The position numbers and the translations under genes are program-made. A stretch of 45,756 nt of DNA from Telmatospirillum sp. (GTDB taxonomy: Bacteria > Pseudomonadota > Alphaproteobacteria > Rhodospirillales > Magnetospirillaceae), in NCBI GenBank assembly GCA_031291415.1, contig JARLJB010000223.1, forward strand, positions 1-45,756, read 5' to 3'. Shown here in pieces: positions 34,300 to 43,061 of the stretch. Position 1 is the first letter of the stretch; the number at the start of each line of letters is the position of its first letter. The notes beneath the pieces were generated by a model that searched no databases, was not told where the DNA came from, and worked only from the letters and a program-made list of their open reading frames with translations.

Positions 34300-34468
34300 G
34301 AGCTTTCCCGAGCGGTGCATCCGCCGAAATTCAACCAAAAAACTCTATCATTCGAAACCGGTGCCGTCAGCTGAAAGTCTTTATCATTCCATTTCATTTT
34401 CAACCTTCCGGATCGTCGTGGGCGAGGCTATTCTGACTTTGGTAAGCAAAACGGGGCAGGAAAACGCG

Positions 34469-35224
34469 ATGTCGACGCATAAATCCATGCTGGCTGGCCG
34501 GCGATTACTGATTGCCGACGATGAGTCCTTCAGCCGGTTCTTCGTCGTTCGCATGGTGCGTGACATGGGGTGCCCGGATGTCCTGCAGGCGGCCGACGGC
34601 GCGGAAACGCTGAAACATCTGGGCGAAGCCGGCGATTCTCTGTCTGCGCTGGTCCTTGATTTCAATATGCCGCAATCCAATGGATTGCAGGTCTTGAAGG
34701 CGATCCGCACCGGAAAGGCCGGCGTACCCCGCAACAGCAATGTTCTCATGCTGACCGGCAGTTCCGATTTCGCCTTGGTCGGGGCGGCGATGGCCCTTGA
34801 TGTCGATGCCTTTGTCATCAAACCGGTTTCCGAGGCGGTCATGGCCGAACGGCTCAACCGGATGTTTTGCGAAGCCGGGGAGATCAAAACCGTTGCGGAC
34901 TATGACGCGGTCGACGTCGAGACCGTCAGCAAGCGGTTGCTGAGCAACAAGCCCGTCACGACAACGTCGGCGAAAAGCGGCGTTCTGATGCCGAAGGCCG
35001 CTGTCCGTCCGGCAATCACCACCAGTTCTCCCACGGTGCGCGTCAGCCTGGAAAAATTGGTTCCCGGTGCGGTTCTGGCGGAAAATATCCGTGGCCCGAG
35101 CGGCGAACTTCTCCTGGGAGCGGCCACCGTGTTGAGCGAGCGGCTGTTGCGTCGGATCAAGGAACTGCAGCCCGCCCTATCTATCGAGCATGTGACGATT
35201 TTCGCTACCGGGACGACCAAATAG
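34469..35224 (+). CDS. Response regulator with C-terminal domain of unknown output
   Basis: A 251-aa protein. Receiver domain 11-125 with IADDES and phospho-acceptor Asp64 (LVLDFNMPQSNG), Lys in FVIKPV. The linker (about 150-185) is Ser/Thr/Pro-rich. The C-terminal part, VSLEKLVPGAVLAENIRGPS, then GELLLGAATVLSERLLRRIKEL, resembles the small module that often precedes HD-GYP domains, here without any HD-GYP. Divergent from the hybrid kinase and probably its phosphorelay partner through the HPt; this is inferred from position. AGGA precedes the ATG, and a terminator follows at 35228. Confidence 0.82.
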   Translation: MSTHKSMLAGRRLLIADDESFSRFFVVRMVRDMGCPDVLQAADGAETLKHLGEAGDSLSALVLDFNMPQSNGLQVLKAIRTGKAGVPRNSNVLMLTGSSDFALVGAAMALDVDAFVIKPVSEAVMAERLNRMFCEAGEIKTVADYDAVDVETVSKRLLSNKPVTTTSAKSGVLMPKAAVRPAITTSSPTVRVSLEKLVPGAVLAENIRGPSGELLLGAATVLSERLLRRIKELQPALSIEHVTIFATGTTK

Positions 35225-35227
35225 AGG

Positions 35228-35256
35228 GTGAGGTGATCGAATCTCCTCACATTTTT
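35228..35256 (+). terminator. Intrinsic terminator after the response regulator
   Basis: GTGAGG (35228-35233) and CCTCAC (35245-35250) form a 6-bp stem, with GA/TC pairing inside, followed by ATTTTT (35251-35256). It starts 4 bp after the stop codon. Confidence 0.7.
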
Positions 35257-35368
35257 GGCGCTATGGCCTTCCGTTCCCCGGGGAAAAGCGGCTATACCCA
35301 AAGGCCGTGATGGTTACTCCACTGACTCTTCCCCCGATCGGGTGGGGAGTATCTCGGGAAAGAATGGC

Positions 35369-38206
35369 ATGACGCGAACGCTCTCGGCGGCGCAGGATCT
35401 GGCCGCCCCTTATGATGCCTTTGTCGCTCGTCTGGCTGAAAGTCTGCCGCAAGAGCGCATCATTACCGATCCACTGCGTTGTTTGACCTGGGGCGCCGAC
35501 GCCAGTTCTTTTCAGCTGATTCCCAAGGTCGTGGTCGTCGTCGAGAACGAGGCGGAGGTCGGCCGCCTTCTCGCACTTTGCCGCTATTTCCATATCGGAC
35601 TTACCTTTCGCGCCGCCGGAACCAGCCTGTCGGGCCAGGCGCTGAGCGAGTCCGTGCTGGCGGTCCTGGGCGAAGGATGGAACGGTTGCACGATCGATAC
35701 CGGCGGCGGGCTGATCCGTCTGCAACCCGGCGTTGTCGGAGGACGTGCCAACCGCCGCCTGGCGCCATTCGGGCGCAAGATCGGTCCCGATCCAGCGTCC
35801 ATCGACGGCTGCAAGATCGGTGGTATCGCCGCCAACAACGCAAGTGGAATGTGTTGCGGCACGGCGCAGAATTCCTACCAGACGATGGAATCGGTGCGCG
35901 TCATCCTGGCCGACGGCGGCGTTCTCGACACTGGCGACGCTGCCAGTCGGGCCGCCTTTGGCGAAAGTCATCGGGATCTTCTGGAGGGGCTTGCGGCCTT
36001 GGCGCGGCGCACCTCGGCCGATCGGGATTTGGCCGACAGAATCCGGCGTAAATTCAAGATCAAGAATACCATCGGCTATAGCCTGAACGCGCTCGTCGAT
36101 TTCAGCGATCCCATTGATATCCTGGCCCATCTGATGATCGGGTCGGAAGGGACGTTGGGGTTCATCTCGTCGATCACCTATCATACGGTTCCCGACTATC
36201 CTCATCGGGCATCCGGTCTGGCGATGTTCCCGGACATGGTTACCGCCTGTCGGACTGTGGCGGATCTGAAGGCGACGCCGGTTTCTGCCGTCGAATTTCT
36301 CGATCGTCCCTCTCTGCGGTCTGTGGAGGACAAGCCCGGCATGCCGGCCTCGATCCGCACGCTGCCCGACGAGGCGGCGGCTTTGCTGATCGAGGTGCGC
36401 GGGGCAAACCAGGCTGAGCTGCAGAGCAACCTGGCCCGAGTCGAAGCCGTGCTGGCGGCGCACAATCCACTGTTGCCGCCGGAAATGACCACCGACCGGG
36501 CGGAAATCGACCGCCAGTGGGCGATCCGCCGCGGCATGTTTCCAACGGTCGGCGCGCTTCGGCGGACCGGGACCTCGATCATCACCGAAGATATCGCCGT
36601 TCCGATGGAGGATCTGGCCGATGCGGCCCGCGACCTGCGCGAGGTGATGACCCGGCATGGATTCGACGATGCCATCATCTTCGGTCACGCGCTGTCGGGC
36701 AATCTGCACTTCCTTTTCACGCAGGATTTCAATGTTCCTTCCGAGGTCGAGCGCTATCGCCGTTTCATGGACGATGTCGCCGGCGTCGTGGCCGGCCGCT
36801 ATGACGGTTCCCTGAAGGCCGAGCATGGAACAGGGCGCGCCATGGCGCCCTTCGTCGAGATCGAATGGGGCGCCCAGGCCTTCGCCTTGATCCGGGAGAT
36901 CAAGAAACTGTTCGACCCCGAGGGGCTGCTGAACCCCGGCGTCATCCTGACCGACGATCCCGCTGCCCATGTGCATCATCTGAAGCCATTGCCGCCGGCC
37001 TTCGCCGCCATCGACAAATGCATCGAATGCGGTCTCTGCGAGGGCAACTGCCCGTCGCACGGCCTGACGTTATCGCCCCGTCAGCGGATTGTCGGCTGGC
37101 GCGACGTCGCGCGTCGGAGCGCGGCCGGCGAAGACACGGCAACGATGCGGCGCCTTTACGATTATCATGGCATCGACACCTGCGCCGCCTGCGGTTTGTG
37201 TTCCCTGGTTTGTCCGGTGGGCATCAATACCGGGCTCTTGACCAAGGCGCTGCGCGGCGAACGTCTTGGAACCCTCGGCCAGTGGGTGGGGGAACGGGCG
37301 GCGCGGCATTTCGGTGTGGCCAGGCGGTTGTTGCAAGGCGCCTTGATGTCCGCCCGCGTCTCGCGCCGTCTGCTGGGAGCCGGAACGGTCGAGCGGTTGA
37401 GCCGGGGGGCGCGCCTGGTTATCGGAGCCGGTTGCCCGGTCGCCCTGGCCGCCATGCCCAACGAGGGCCGTGGAAGCGTTTCCCTGGTTCGTGGTCGGCG
37501 CGACGAGGTGGTCTATGTCGCCGCCTGCGCCAGCCGGACCATGGGACCATCGGACCTTGGCCACGACCGCCGTCCGTTGCCCGAGGTGGTCACCAGCCTG
37601 TTCGATAAGGCAGGATTCGACGTGATCGTGCCCCAAGGTATCGACGCCCTTTGCTGCGGGTTGACCTTCGAGAGCAAGGGGTTGGCCGACGTCGCCCGGC
37701 AGAAGGGAGAAGAGATGGCGACGGCCATCCTCGCCGCCAGCGAGGGCGGGCGCCTGCCGGTGGTCATGGATACCAGCCCCTGCAGCCTGCGGATGAAAGA
37801 GATCCTGGCCGGGCGGGCGGTGCTTCATGATCTGCCGGAATTTCTTTACGATCAGCTGTTGCCCCGCCTTCAGGTGGAGCCACAGGATCGGCCGGTCCTG
37901 CTGCATTTGCCCTGCAGCGTGAAACGCATGGGGGCAACCGCGAAACTACGCGGTCTGGCCGAGGCTTGCAGCCGCAATGTCATGGTGCCTGAAGATGTTT
38001 CCTGTTGCGGCTTCGCCGGCGACAAAGGATTTTTCCGGCCGGAACTGAACACCCACGCTCTGCGCCATCTGACCGACGACGTGCCAGCCGGATTCATCGG
38101 CTGTTCGTCCAGCCGGACCTGCGAAATCGGTCTCGAACAGCGTGCAGCGCAAAGCTTCCAGTCCATCGCCTATCTGCTGGACGCCTGCTCCCGGCCGAAA
38201 AGCTAG
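35369..38206 (+). CDS. FAD- and Fe-S-dependent D-lactate dehydrogenase (Dld-II type)
   Basis: A 945-aa flavo-iron-sulfur oxidoreductase, membrane-associated by family. The N-terminal FAD-binding domain has TFRAAGTSLSGQALSESVL and GPDPASIDGCKIGGIAANNA, followed by FAD-oxidase_C (MLFDPEG-type end LLNPGVIL). Two 4Fe-4S clusters follow: CIECGLCEGNCPS (from about residue 551) and CAACGLCSLVCPVG (from about 605). CCG-type cysteine-rich motifs follow (CCGLTFESKG, SCCGFAGDKGFF). Layout and length match the Dld-II respiratory D-lactate dehydrogenases; a glycolate or other 2-hydroxy acid substrate is possible. Start ATG 35369 chosen over the 114-bp upstream extension. Its TAG stop overlaps that of potI. 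Confidence 0.88.
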   Translation: MTRTLSAAQDLAAPYDAFVARLAESLPQERIITDPLRCLTWGADASSFQLIPKVVVVVENEAEVGRLLALCRYFHIGLTFRAAGTSLSGQALSESVLAVLGEGWNGCTIDTGGGLIRLQPGVVGGRANRRLAPFGRKIGPDPASIDGCKIGGIAANNASGMCCGTAQNSYQTMESVRVILADGGVLDTGDAASRAAFGESHRDLLEGLAALARRTSADRDLADRIRRKFKIKNTIGYSLNALVDFSDPIDILAHLMIGSEGTLGFISSITYHTVPDYPHRASGLAMFPDMVTACRTVADLKATPVSAVEFLDRPSLRSVEDKPGMPASIRTLPDEAAALLIEVRGANQAELQSNLARVEAVLAAHNPLLPPEMTTDRAEIDRQWAIRRGMFPTVGALRRTGTSIITEDIAVPMEDLADAARDLREVMTRHGFDDAIIFGHALSGNLHFLFTQDFNVPSEVERYRRFMDDVAGVVAGRYDGSLKAEHGTGRAMAPFVEIEWGAQAFALIREIKKLFDPEGLLNPGVILTDDPAAHVHHLKPLPPAFAAIDKCIECGLCEGNCPSHGLTLSPRQRIVGWRDVARRSAAGEDTATMRRLYDYHGIDTCAACGLCSLVCPVGINTGLLTKALRGERLGTLGQWVGERAARHFGVARRLLQGALMSARVSRRLLGAGTVERLSRGARLVIGAGCPVALAAMPNEGRGSVSLVRGRRDEVVYVAACASRTMGPSDLGHDRRPLPEVVTSLFDKAGFDVIVPQGIDALCCGLTFESKGLADVARQKGEEMATAILAASEGGRLPVVMDTSPCSLRMKEILAGRAVLHDLPEFLYDQLLPRLQVEPQDRPVLLHLPCSVKRMGATAKLRGLAEACSRNVMVPEDVSCCGFAGDKGFFRPELNTHALRHLTDDVPAGFIGCSSSRTCEIGLEQRAAQSFQSIAYLLDACSRPKS

Positions 38207-39039
38207 CCCTGGTCGGCGGCCGTCCGTTCAGAGCGCAGGCGGTCGGCTTCCTGGCGTTGCATGAGGATGCCGAAGACCAGGATGCCGACGCTGACGATGG
38301 CGACGACGATGCTGGCCAGCGCATTGATTTCCGGGCTGACGCCGAGGCGCACCTTCGAGAAGATGACGATCGGCAAGGTCGTCGAGCCGGGACCGGTGAC
38401 GAAGGAGGAAATCACCACGTCGTCGATCGACAGGGTGAACGACAACAGCCATCCGGCCAGCAGGGCCGGGGCGATGATCGGCAAGGTGATCACCAGGAAC
38501 ACCTTGACCGGCCGCGCCCCCAGATCCATCGCCGCCTCCTCGAGCGAGATATCCATCTGGGCCAGGCGCGATTGCACGACCACGGTGACGAACGACAGGC
38601 TGAAGGTGACATGGGCGATGACGATGGTGGTCACCGATCGCCCGTCCGGCCAGCCGAAAGCCAGTTCCATCGAGACGAATAGCAACAGCATGGCCAGGCC
38701 GGTGATGATTTCCGGCATGACGAGCGGCGCGGTGATCATGCCGGTGAACAGGGTGCGGCCGGTGAACCGGCGAAACCTGACCAGCACCACCGCCGCCAAG
38801 GTCCCGAGAAACGTCGAAATGGTGGCATTGATCACCGCCACTTTGAGGCTGAGCCACGCCGCATCGAGGATCTTCTCGTCATTCAGCAGTTCGCCATACC
38901 ATTTGATCGAGAAGCCGCCCCAGACGGTCACCAGACGCGAGGCATTGAACGAATAGATCACCAGCAGCACGATGGGCAGGTACAGGAAGGCATAGCCAAG
39001 ACCAAGCGCCGTGTAGAGGGCGAGGGCACGGTTTTTCAT
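38203..39039 (-). CDS. potI: Putrescine ABC transporter permease PotI
   Basis: A 278-aa BPD_transp_1 permease with about six TM segments. The EAA loop is SLEEAAMDLGARPVKVFLVI, and LSIDDVVISSFVTGPGSTTL is typical of PotI/PotC. The start is ATG 39039, overlapping the potH stop by 4 bp (ATGA); upstream sequence is potH. E. coli PotI is 281 aa. It is last of potF-G-H-I. The stop codon shares CTAG with the convergent D-lactate dehydrogenase stop. Confidence 0.9.
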   Translation of the reverse strand: MKNRALALYTALGLGYAFLYLPIVLLVIYSFNASRLVTVWGGFSIKWYGELLNDEKILDAAWLSLKVAVINATISTFLGTLAAVVLVRFRRFTGRTLFTGMITAPLVMPEIITGLAMLLLFVSMELAFGWPDGRSVTTIVIAHVTFSLSFVTVVVQSRLAQMDISLEEAAMDLGARPVKVFLVITLPIIAPALLAGWLLSFTLSIDDVVISSFVTGPGSTTLPIVIFSKVRLGVSPEINALASIVVAIVSVGILVFGILMQRQEADRLRSERTAADQG

Positions 39040-40010
39040 CGGTTTTCCGCCTCGGCGCTTTTGTTTTGATAGTGTTGAAAGATCATGATCGGCGCGACCA
39101 GCAGGATCAGCATCGCCACGGCGACCGCCGAGGCGACCGGCCAATCACGGTTGTCGAAGAACTCCGACCACAGCACCTTGCCGATCATCAAGGTGTCCGG
39201 TCCGCCCAGCAGATCGGGAATGACGAATTCGCCGACTGCGGGAATGAAGACCAGCATGGATCCGGCAATCATGCCCGGCACCGACAATGGCAAGGTGACC
39301 CGAAGGAAGGCGCGGAATGGCCGGCAGCCAAGGTCGGCGGCGGCCTCCAGCAGGGAAAGGTCCATCTTTTCCAGCGTGGCGTAAAGAGGCAGCACCATGA
39401 AGGGCAGATAGGAATAGATGATGCCGACATAGACGGCGAAGTCGGTTTCCAGCATCTGCAACGGCTGGTCGATCAGTCCGCTCCACAGCAGGAACGTGTT
39501 GAGCAACCCTTCGTTCTTGAGAATGCCCATCCAGGCATAGACGCGGATCAGAAACGACGTCCAGAATGGCAGCACCACCAGCATCAGCAGGGGATTGCGC
39601 AGGGTTCGCGGCGCCCGGGCGATGGCATAGGCCATCGGATAGCCGATCAGCAGGCAGAACAGCGTCGAGACGCCGGCTATCTTCAGGGAATTGAGATAGG
39701 CGTCGACATAAAGCTCGTCGGTGATCAGATAGCGATAGTTGCCGAAATTGAGGCGGATCTGCAGGACGGCATCCTCGGCCCAACTGACCAAAGGTACAAA
39801 GGGCGGGACGGCCGCCTGGGTTTCCGAAAAACTGATCTTGAGGACGATCAGGAAAGGAACCAGGAAGAACAGCATCAACCAGGCGTAAGGCGGCAAGCCG
39901 ACCAAGGTACGACCCCAGCGGCGCAGCAGGACCCGCGGGTGTCGGCGGCCCGCCGCCCGCGGGGCCATCCCACTTCCGGCCTCCGGTTGTGACTGTTCCA
40001 TTTCGGACAT
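39036..40010 (-). CDS. potH: Putrescine ABC transporter permease PotH
   Basis: A 324-aa inner-membrane permease with six TM segments. The N-terminal TM (PYAWLMLFFLVPFLIVLKIS) is followed by the long periplasmic loop common to PotH/PotB, and the EAA motif LLEAAADLGCRPFRAFLRVT. ATG 40010 lies 8 bp after potG, and a second ATG at 40001 is possible. The longer open frame runs over potG and is not coding. Length fits E. coli PotH (317). Confidence 0.9.
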   Translation of the reverse strand: MSEMEQSQPEAGSGMAPRAAGRRHPRVLLRRWGRTLVGLPPYAWLMLFFLVPFLIVLKISFSETQAAVPPFVPLVSWAEDAVLQIRLNFGNYRYLITDELYVDAYLNSLKIAGVSTLFCLLIGYPMAYAIARAPRTLRNPLLMLVVLPFWTSFLIRVYAWMGILKNEGLLNTFLLWSGLIDQPLQMLETDFAVYVGIIYSYLPFMVLPLYATLEKMDLSLLEAAADLGCRPFRAFLRVTLPLSVPGMIAGSMLVFIPAVGEFVIPDLLGGPDTLMIGKVLWSEFFDNRDWPVASAVAVAMLILLVAPIMIFQHYQNKSAEAENR

Positions 40011-40018
40011 GTCGGCCG

Positions 40019-41161
40019 TCACTGGACGAGGACCAGAGAATTGGCGGGATGCCACGTCAGGTAGACTTCGTCGTCCCAGGTCAGCCGCTGTTCGCTTGTG
40101 TGCCGCAGGTTGGTCAGCGCCACCTGCACTTTGCGGCCGGAGTTGAGGCGTACGTGGTAGATGGATATGTCGCCAAGATAGGCGATGTCGCTGACCACGC
40201 CGTGGACGCTGTTCAGTCCGTCCTGCGGCGCTTCCCGCTGCACCGTCATTTTTTCGGGACGAACCATGACGGTGACCGGGGCGCCGACGGCGACGCCGCT
40301 GCTGTGACCGACAGTCAACTGCGCCTCCAACTCGGCGCAATCGACGACCGTGCGGTTTTGTTCATCCAAGGCGACGACGCCATCGAACATGTTGGCGGTG
40401 CCGATGAAGTCGGCCACGAAGGTGGTGGCCGGATACTCGTAGATCTCGACCGGCGTGCCCACCTGTTCGATGAACCCGGCGTTCATCACGCCAATGCGGG
40501 CCGACATGGTCATCGCCTCTTCCTGATCATGAGTGACCATGACGAAGGTGATGCCGACGCGGTCCTGGATGTTGACCAGCTCCAACTGGGTTTGTCCCCG
40601 CAGTTTTTTGTCCAGGGCGGCCAAAGGTTCATCGAGTAGCAGAACCTTGGGCTCCTTGGCCAGGCTGCGGGCAAGGGCAACGCGCTGGCGCTGTCCGCCG
40701 GACAGCTGATTGGGTTTGCGTTCGGAAAAGGCGCTCATTTGGACGAGATCGAGCACCTCTTTCGCTTTTTCGGCGATTTTCTTTTTTGAGAGACCATCCT
40801 GTTTCAGGCCGAAGGCGACGTTCTGCGCCACCGTCATGTGCGGGAACAGGGCGTAGGACTGGAACATCATGTTGACCGGTCTCTCGTATGGAGGAATGCC
40901 GGTCATGTCGACGCCGTCGATGAAAATGCGTCCGTCGGTCGGACTTTCAAATCCCGCCAGCATGCGCAACAAGGTCGTTTTGCCGCAGCCCGATGCGCCC
41001 AGTAAAGAAAAGAACTCGCCGGGGTAAATGTCGAGATCGACATTATTGACCGCAAGAAAATCACCGAAACTCTTCGAAACGCCCCTGATGCGAATCAAGG
41101 GCGTCGCATCGGGGTCGTTCCAGGGGGAAAATACTATCGGTTTGGCGGAGGGCAGAGCCAC
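40019..41161 (-). CDS. potG: Putrescine ABC transporter ATPase PotG
   Basis: A 380-aa ATPase with Walker A GASGCGKTT (residues 55-63), Q-loop FQSYALFPHMTV, signature LSGGQRQRVALARSL, Walker B VLLLDEPLAALD and H-loop VTHDQEEA. A C-terminal TOBE-type domain (about 300-375) follows. The start is GTG at 41161 with AAAGGA upstream. A terminator-like hairpin lies between potF and this gene and may reduce read-through, so that the binding protein is made in excess. Polyamine specificity is inferred from PotF and from the PotH/PotI pair. Confidence 0.9.
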   Translation of the reverse strand: MALPSAKPIVFSPWNDPDATPLIRIRGVSKSFGDFLAVNNVDLDIYPGEFFSLLGASGCGKTTLLRMLAGFESPTDGRIFIDGVDMTGIPPYERPVNMMFQSYALFPHMTVAQNVAFGLKQDGLSKKKIAEKAKEVLDLVQMSAFSERKPNQLSGGQRQRVALARSLAKEPKVLLLDEPLAALDKKLRGQTQLELVNIQDRVGITFVMVTHDQEEAMTMSARIGVMNAGFIEQVGTPVEIYEYPATTFVADFIGTANMFDGVVALDEQNRTVVDCAELEAQLTVGHSSGVAVGAPVTVMVRPEKMTVQREAPQDGLNSVHGVVSDIAYLGDISIYHVRLNSGRKVQVALTNLRHTSEQRLTWDDEVYLTWHPANSLVLVQ

Positions 41162-41174
41162 GTCCCAGGGTTCC

Positions 41175-41213
41175 TTTCAAGAAAGACGCCCCAGCCTTCG
41201 GCAGCCGGGGCGT
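41175..41213 (-). terminator. Attenuator-like hairpin between potF and potG
   Basis: On the minus strand ACGCCCCGGC and GCTGGGGCGT (41204-41213/41186-41195) pair at 9 of 10 positions around an 8-nt loop, followed by TCTTTCTT. Its place after the binding-protein gene suggests partial termination within the operon. Confidence 0.65.
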
Positions 41214-41236
41214 TATCGCTCGTTGTCAATTCTGCG

Positions 41237-42340
41237 TTACTTTCCGGTCTTGACCTTGGTCCAGGCCCGTGTCCGCTCGCGTTCGAAAGCCTGCGTGGCC
41301 GGAGGCACCTGGAATTCCTTGGCGACCACCTCGGCGGGCGGGTAAATCGCCGGATCCTGCAGCAACTCCTTTTTCAGCAGCGGTTTCGACGCCGGAACGG
41401 CATTGGCGTAGCCGGTGGTGTTGCTGATCGCCGCGATGATTTCCGGGCGCAGCAGAAAATCGATGAATTTGTGAGCATTGTCTGGGTGCGGCGCGTCGAC
41501 CGGAATGGCGGCCGCGTCGATATTGAGTACCGCGCCTTCCTTCGGAATGACGACGACGATATGGACGCCCTTGCCGGCTTCCTCGGCGCGGTTGCGCGCC
41601 TGGATCAGATCGCCGACATAGCCCTGCGCCAGGCAACTGTCGCCATTGGCCAAATCATTGATGTATTTCGAAGAGTGGAAATATTTGATCGACGGCCGCA
41701 CCGCCATGACGGTGTCGATGGCGGTTTTCAGATCATCGGTCGACTGGCTGTCGCCCTTCTTGCCGAGATAGGTCAGAGCCGCGGCGAAAACCTCGGTGGG
41801 CGTGTCGAGGAAGCTGACACCGCAGGTTTTGAGTTTGGAAACCACGGTCGGATTGAAGAGTAAGGCCCAGCTGTCGACCGGCGCATCGGGGAGCAACTTC
41901 TTGATCTTGTCGATGTTATAGCCGATGCCGGTGGCGGCAATCATATAGGGAACTGCGATCTGATTGCCGGGATCGGCGACGGTCAACGTCTTCAAGACCG
42001 CAGGATCGATGGTCGCAAAGTTCTTGATCTTGGCGCGGTCCAGTTTCTGATGGATGCCGGCTTTGATCTGCAGGGCGAGAAAGGGCGAAGCCGACGGGAA
42101 CACCACATCATAGCCGGATTTGCCGGCTTGCAACTTGGCCGACAGCGTCTCGTTGGCGTCATAGACGTCGTAATTCACCTTGATGCCGGTTTCGGCGGTG
42201 AATTTCTCCAAGGTGTCGGGGGCGATATAATCCGACCAATTGTAGACGTTCAAGACTTTCTCCTCGTCGGCCAGAGCCGGCGAGGAGAAGGCGATAGCGG
42301 TCGCCATGACACAGATTAGTTTGCCGAAGGATGCGCGCAT
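41237..42340 (-). CDS. potF: Periplasmic putrescine-binding protein PotF
   Basis: A 367-aa extracellular solute-binding protein (SBP_bac family). Signal peptide MRASFGKLICVMATAIAFSS ending before ALADEEK. The mature start VLNVYNWSDYIAPDTLEKF and the segment DVYDANETLSAKLQAGKSGY are diagnostic of the PotD/PotF group. Later YVGDLIQARNRAEEAGKG is also typical. ATG 42340 is chosen for its signal peptide; ATG 42352 is an alternative. E. coli PotF is 370 aa. First gene of potFGHI. Confidence 0.9.
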   Translation of the reverse strand: MRASFGKLICVMATAIAFSSPALADEEKVLNVYNWSDYIAPDTLEKFTAETGIKVNYDVYDANETLSAKLQAGKSGYDVVFPSASPFLALQIKAGIHQKLDRAKIKNFATIDPAVLKTLTVADPGNQIAVPYMIAATGIGYNIDKIKKLLPDAPVDSWALLFNPTVVSKLKTCGVSFLDTPTEVFAAALTYLGKKGDSQSTDDLKTAIDTVMAVRPSIKYFHSSKYINDLANGDSCLAQGYVGDLIQARNRAEEAGKGVHIVVVIPKEGAVLNIDAAAIPVDAPHPDNAHKFIDFLLRPEIIAAISNTTGYANAVPASKPLLKKELLQDPAIYPPAEVVAKEFQVPPATQAFERERTRAWTKVKTGK

Positions 42341-42537
42341 CTCGAACCCCATCAGGTGAACCAAGGACGCGCGAGGCCCCCGCCGGAGGCTCAAGCTTCA
42401 CGCGAACGCAGATATTTCGGACAATCGGCTGTCCTGTCAATCGGCTTCGGGCGCTTTGCCGAAGTGATCGTCTGCTGCCTGAGAACGAGACCCGGAACCT
42501 GGGGGAGAAAGAAGCAGGGTCGGCTACCACCGACCGA

Positions 42538-42759
42538 TTATTGGGGAGCTGGAACCGGGCGGAAATAGGCGGCATCGGAGAGTGTGGCTGCCGAGATGGT
42601 GATAATTTCGCTTTCCCGGGACTGCTTGGCCAATTGGACGTGAAGCAACCCGTCGACATGAGTCCAAGACCGGGTCACCACCCACACGCTTTTACGGGTT
42701 TCACCGGTTTTGACAAAACTGTCGCCGACTTGGAACGATGATGCTGAACTGCGAGCCAC
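42538..42759 (-). CDS. Small protein of unknown function, paralogue 2
   Basis: A 73-aa protein. The GTG at 42759 is preferred over the TTG at 42774, since GGGGGA lies 7 nt before the GTG and the product is then exactly as long as its paralogue at 8844-9065. Shared pattern: F-Q-V-G-D-x-F-V-K-T-G-E-T, W-V-V, W-x-x-VDGLLHVQL, then ESEIITISAATL and an aromatic-Arg end. Not recognised. The AT-rich region upstream probably carries its own promoter, and about 200 bp separate it from potF. Confidence 0.7.
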   Translation of the reverse strand: MARSSASSFQVGDSFVKTGETRKSVWVVTRSWTHVDGLLHVQLAKQSRESEIITISAATLSDAAYFRPVPAPQ

Positions 42760-43028
42760 GATGATGTCCCCCAATCTCTGTGTCGAAATGTGCTGTTTCC
42801 TGGCGGACGTCCCGCAAGGGGTATCGACCCCCCAGCAGCGGCGCCGTTGATCGGCGTTTCTCAGGCTGGAGAAGCGACACTTGTGAATATGATATTAACG
42901 AATAACAAGTTTAGTGTGAATATTTCAAAAACAAGCAGGATGATACACCTCTGATTGAGAGTACCGAGAAACGGCTGTATTTCGCTGGGATTTAGCCGTT
43001 GATTATCCGGCCCAATGGATCGTTCCCA
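42760..43028. other. Intergenic region upstream of paralogue 2, partly AT-rich
   Basis: No gene seen. From 42880 to 42950 the DNA is AT-rich (ATTAACGAATAACAAG, TTTCAAAAACAAG) and contains two GTGAATAT direct repeats (42883-42890, 42916-42923), possibly regulatory. A small GGGGT/ACCCC hairpin lies at about 42816-42829. Likely the promoter of the minus-strand small gene. Confidence 0.4.
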
Positions 43029-43054
43029 GAAAAATCCCTGCTTCTGCGGGGGGA
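43029..43054 (-). terminator. Probable terminator of the epimerase-lactonase operon
   Basis: On the minus strand TCCC..GC, loop AGAA, GC..GGGA (43046-43054/43035-43041), with a small bulge, is followed by TTTTTCT (43028-43034). It lies about 10 bp after the lactonase stop codon. Confidence 0.6.
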
Positions 43055-43061
43055 AATGCCC

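Noticed and set aside
35261-37060. Long 599-codon minus-strand frame inside the D-lactate dehydrogenase
   Set aside because: Antisense shadow of a high-GC gene; composition is Arg/Gln/Gly-rich without domains, while the opposite strand has unmistakable FAD and Fe-S motifs.
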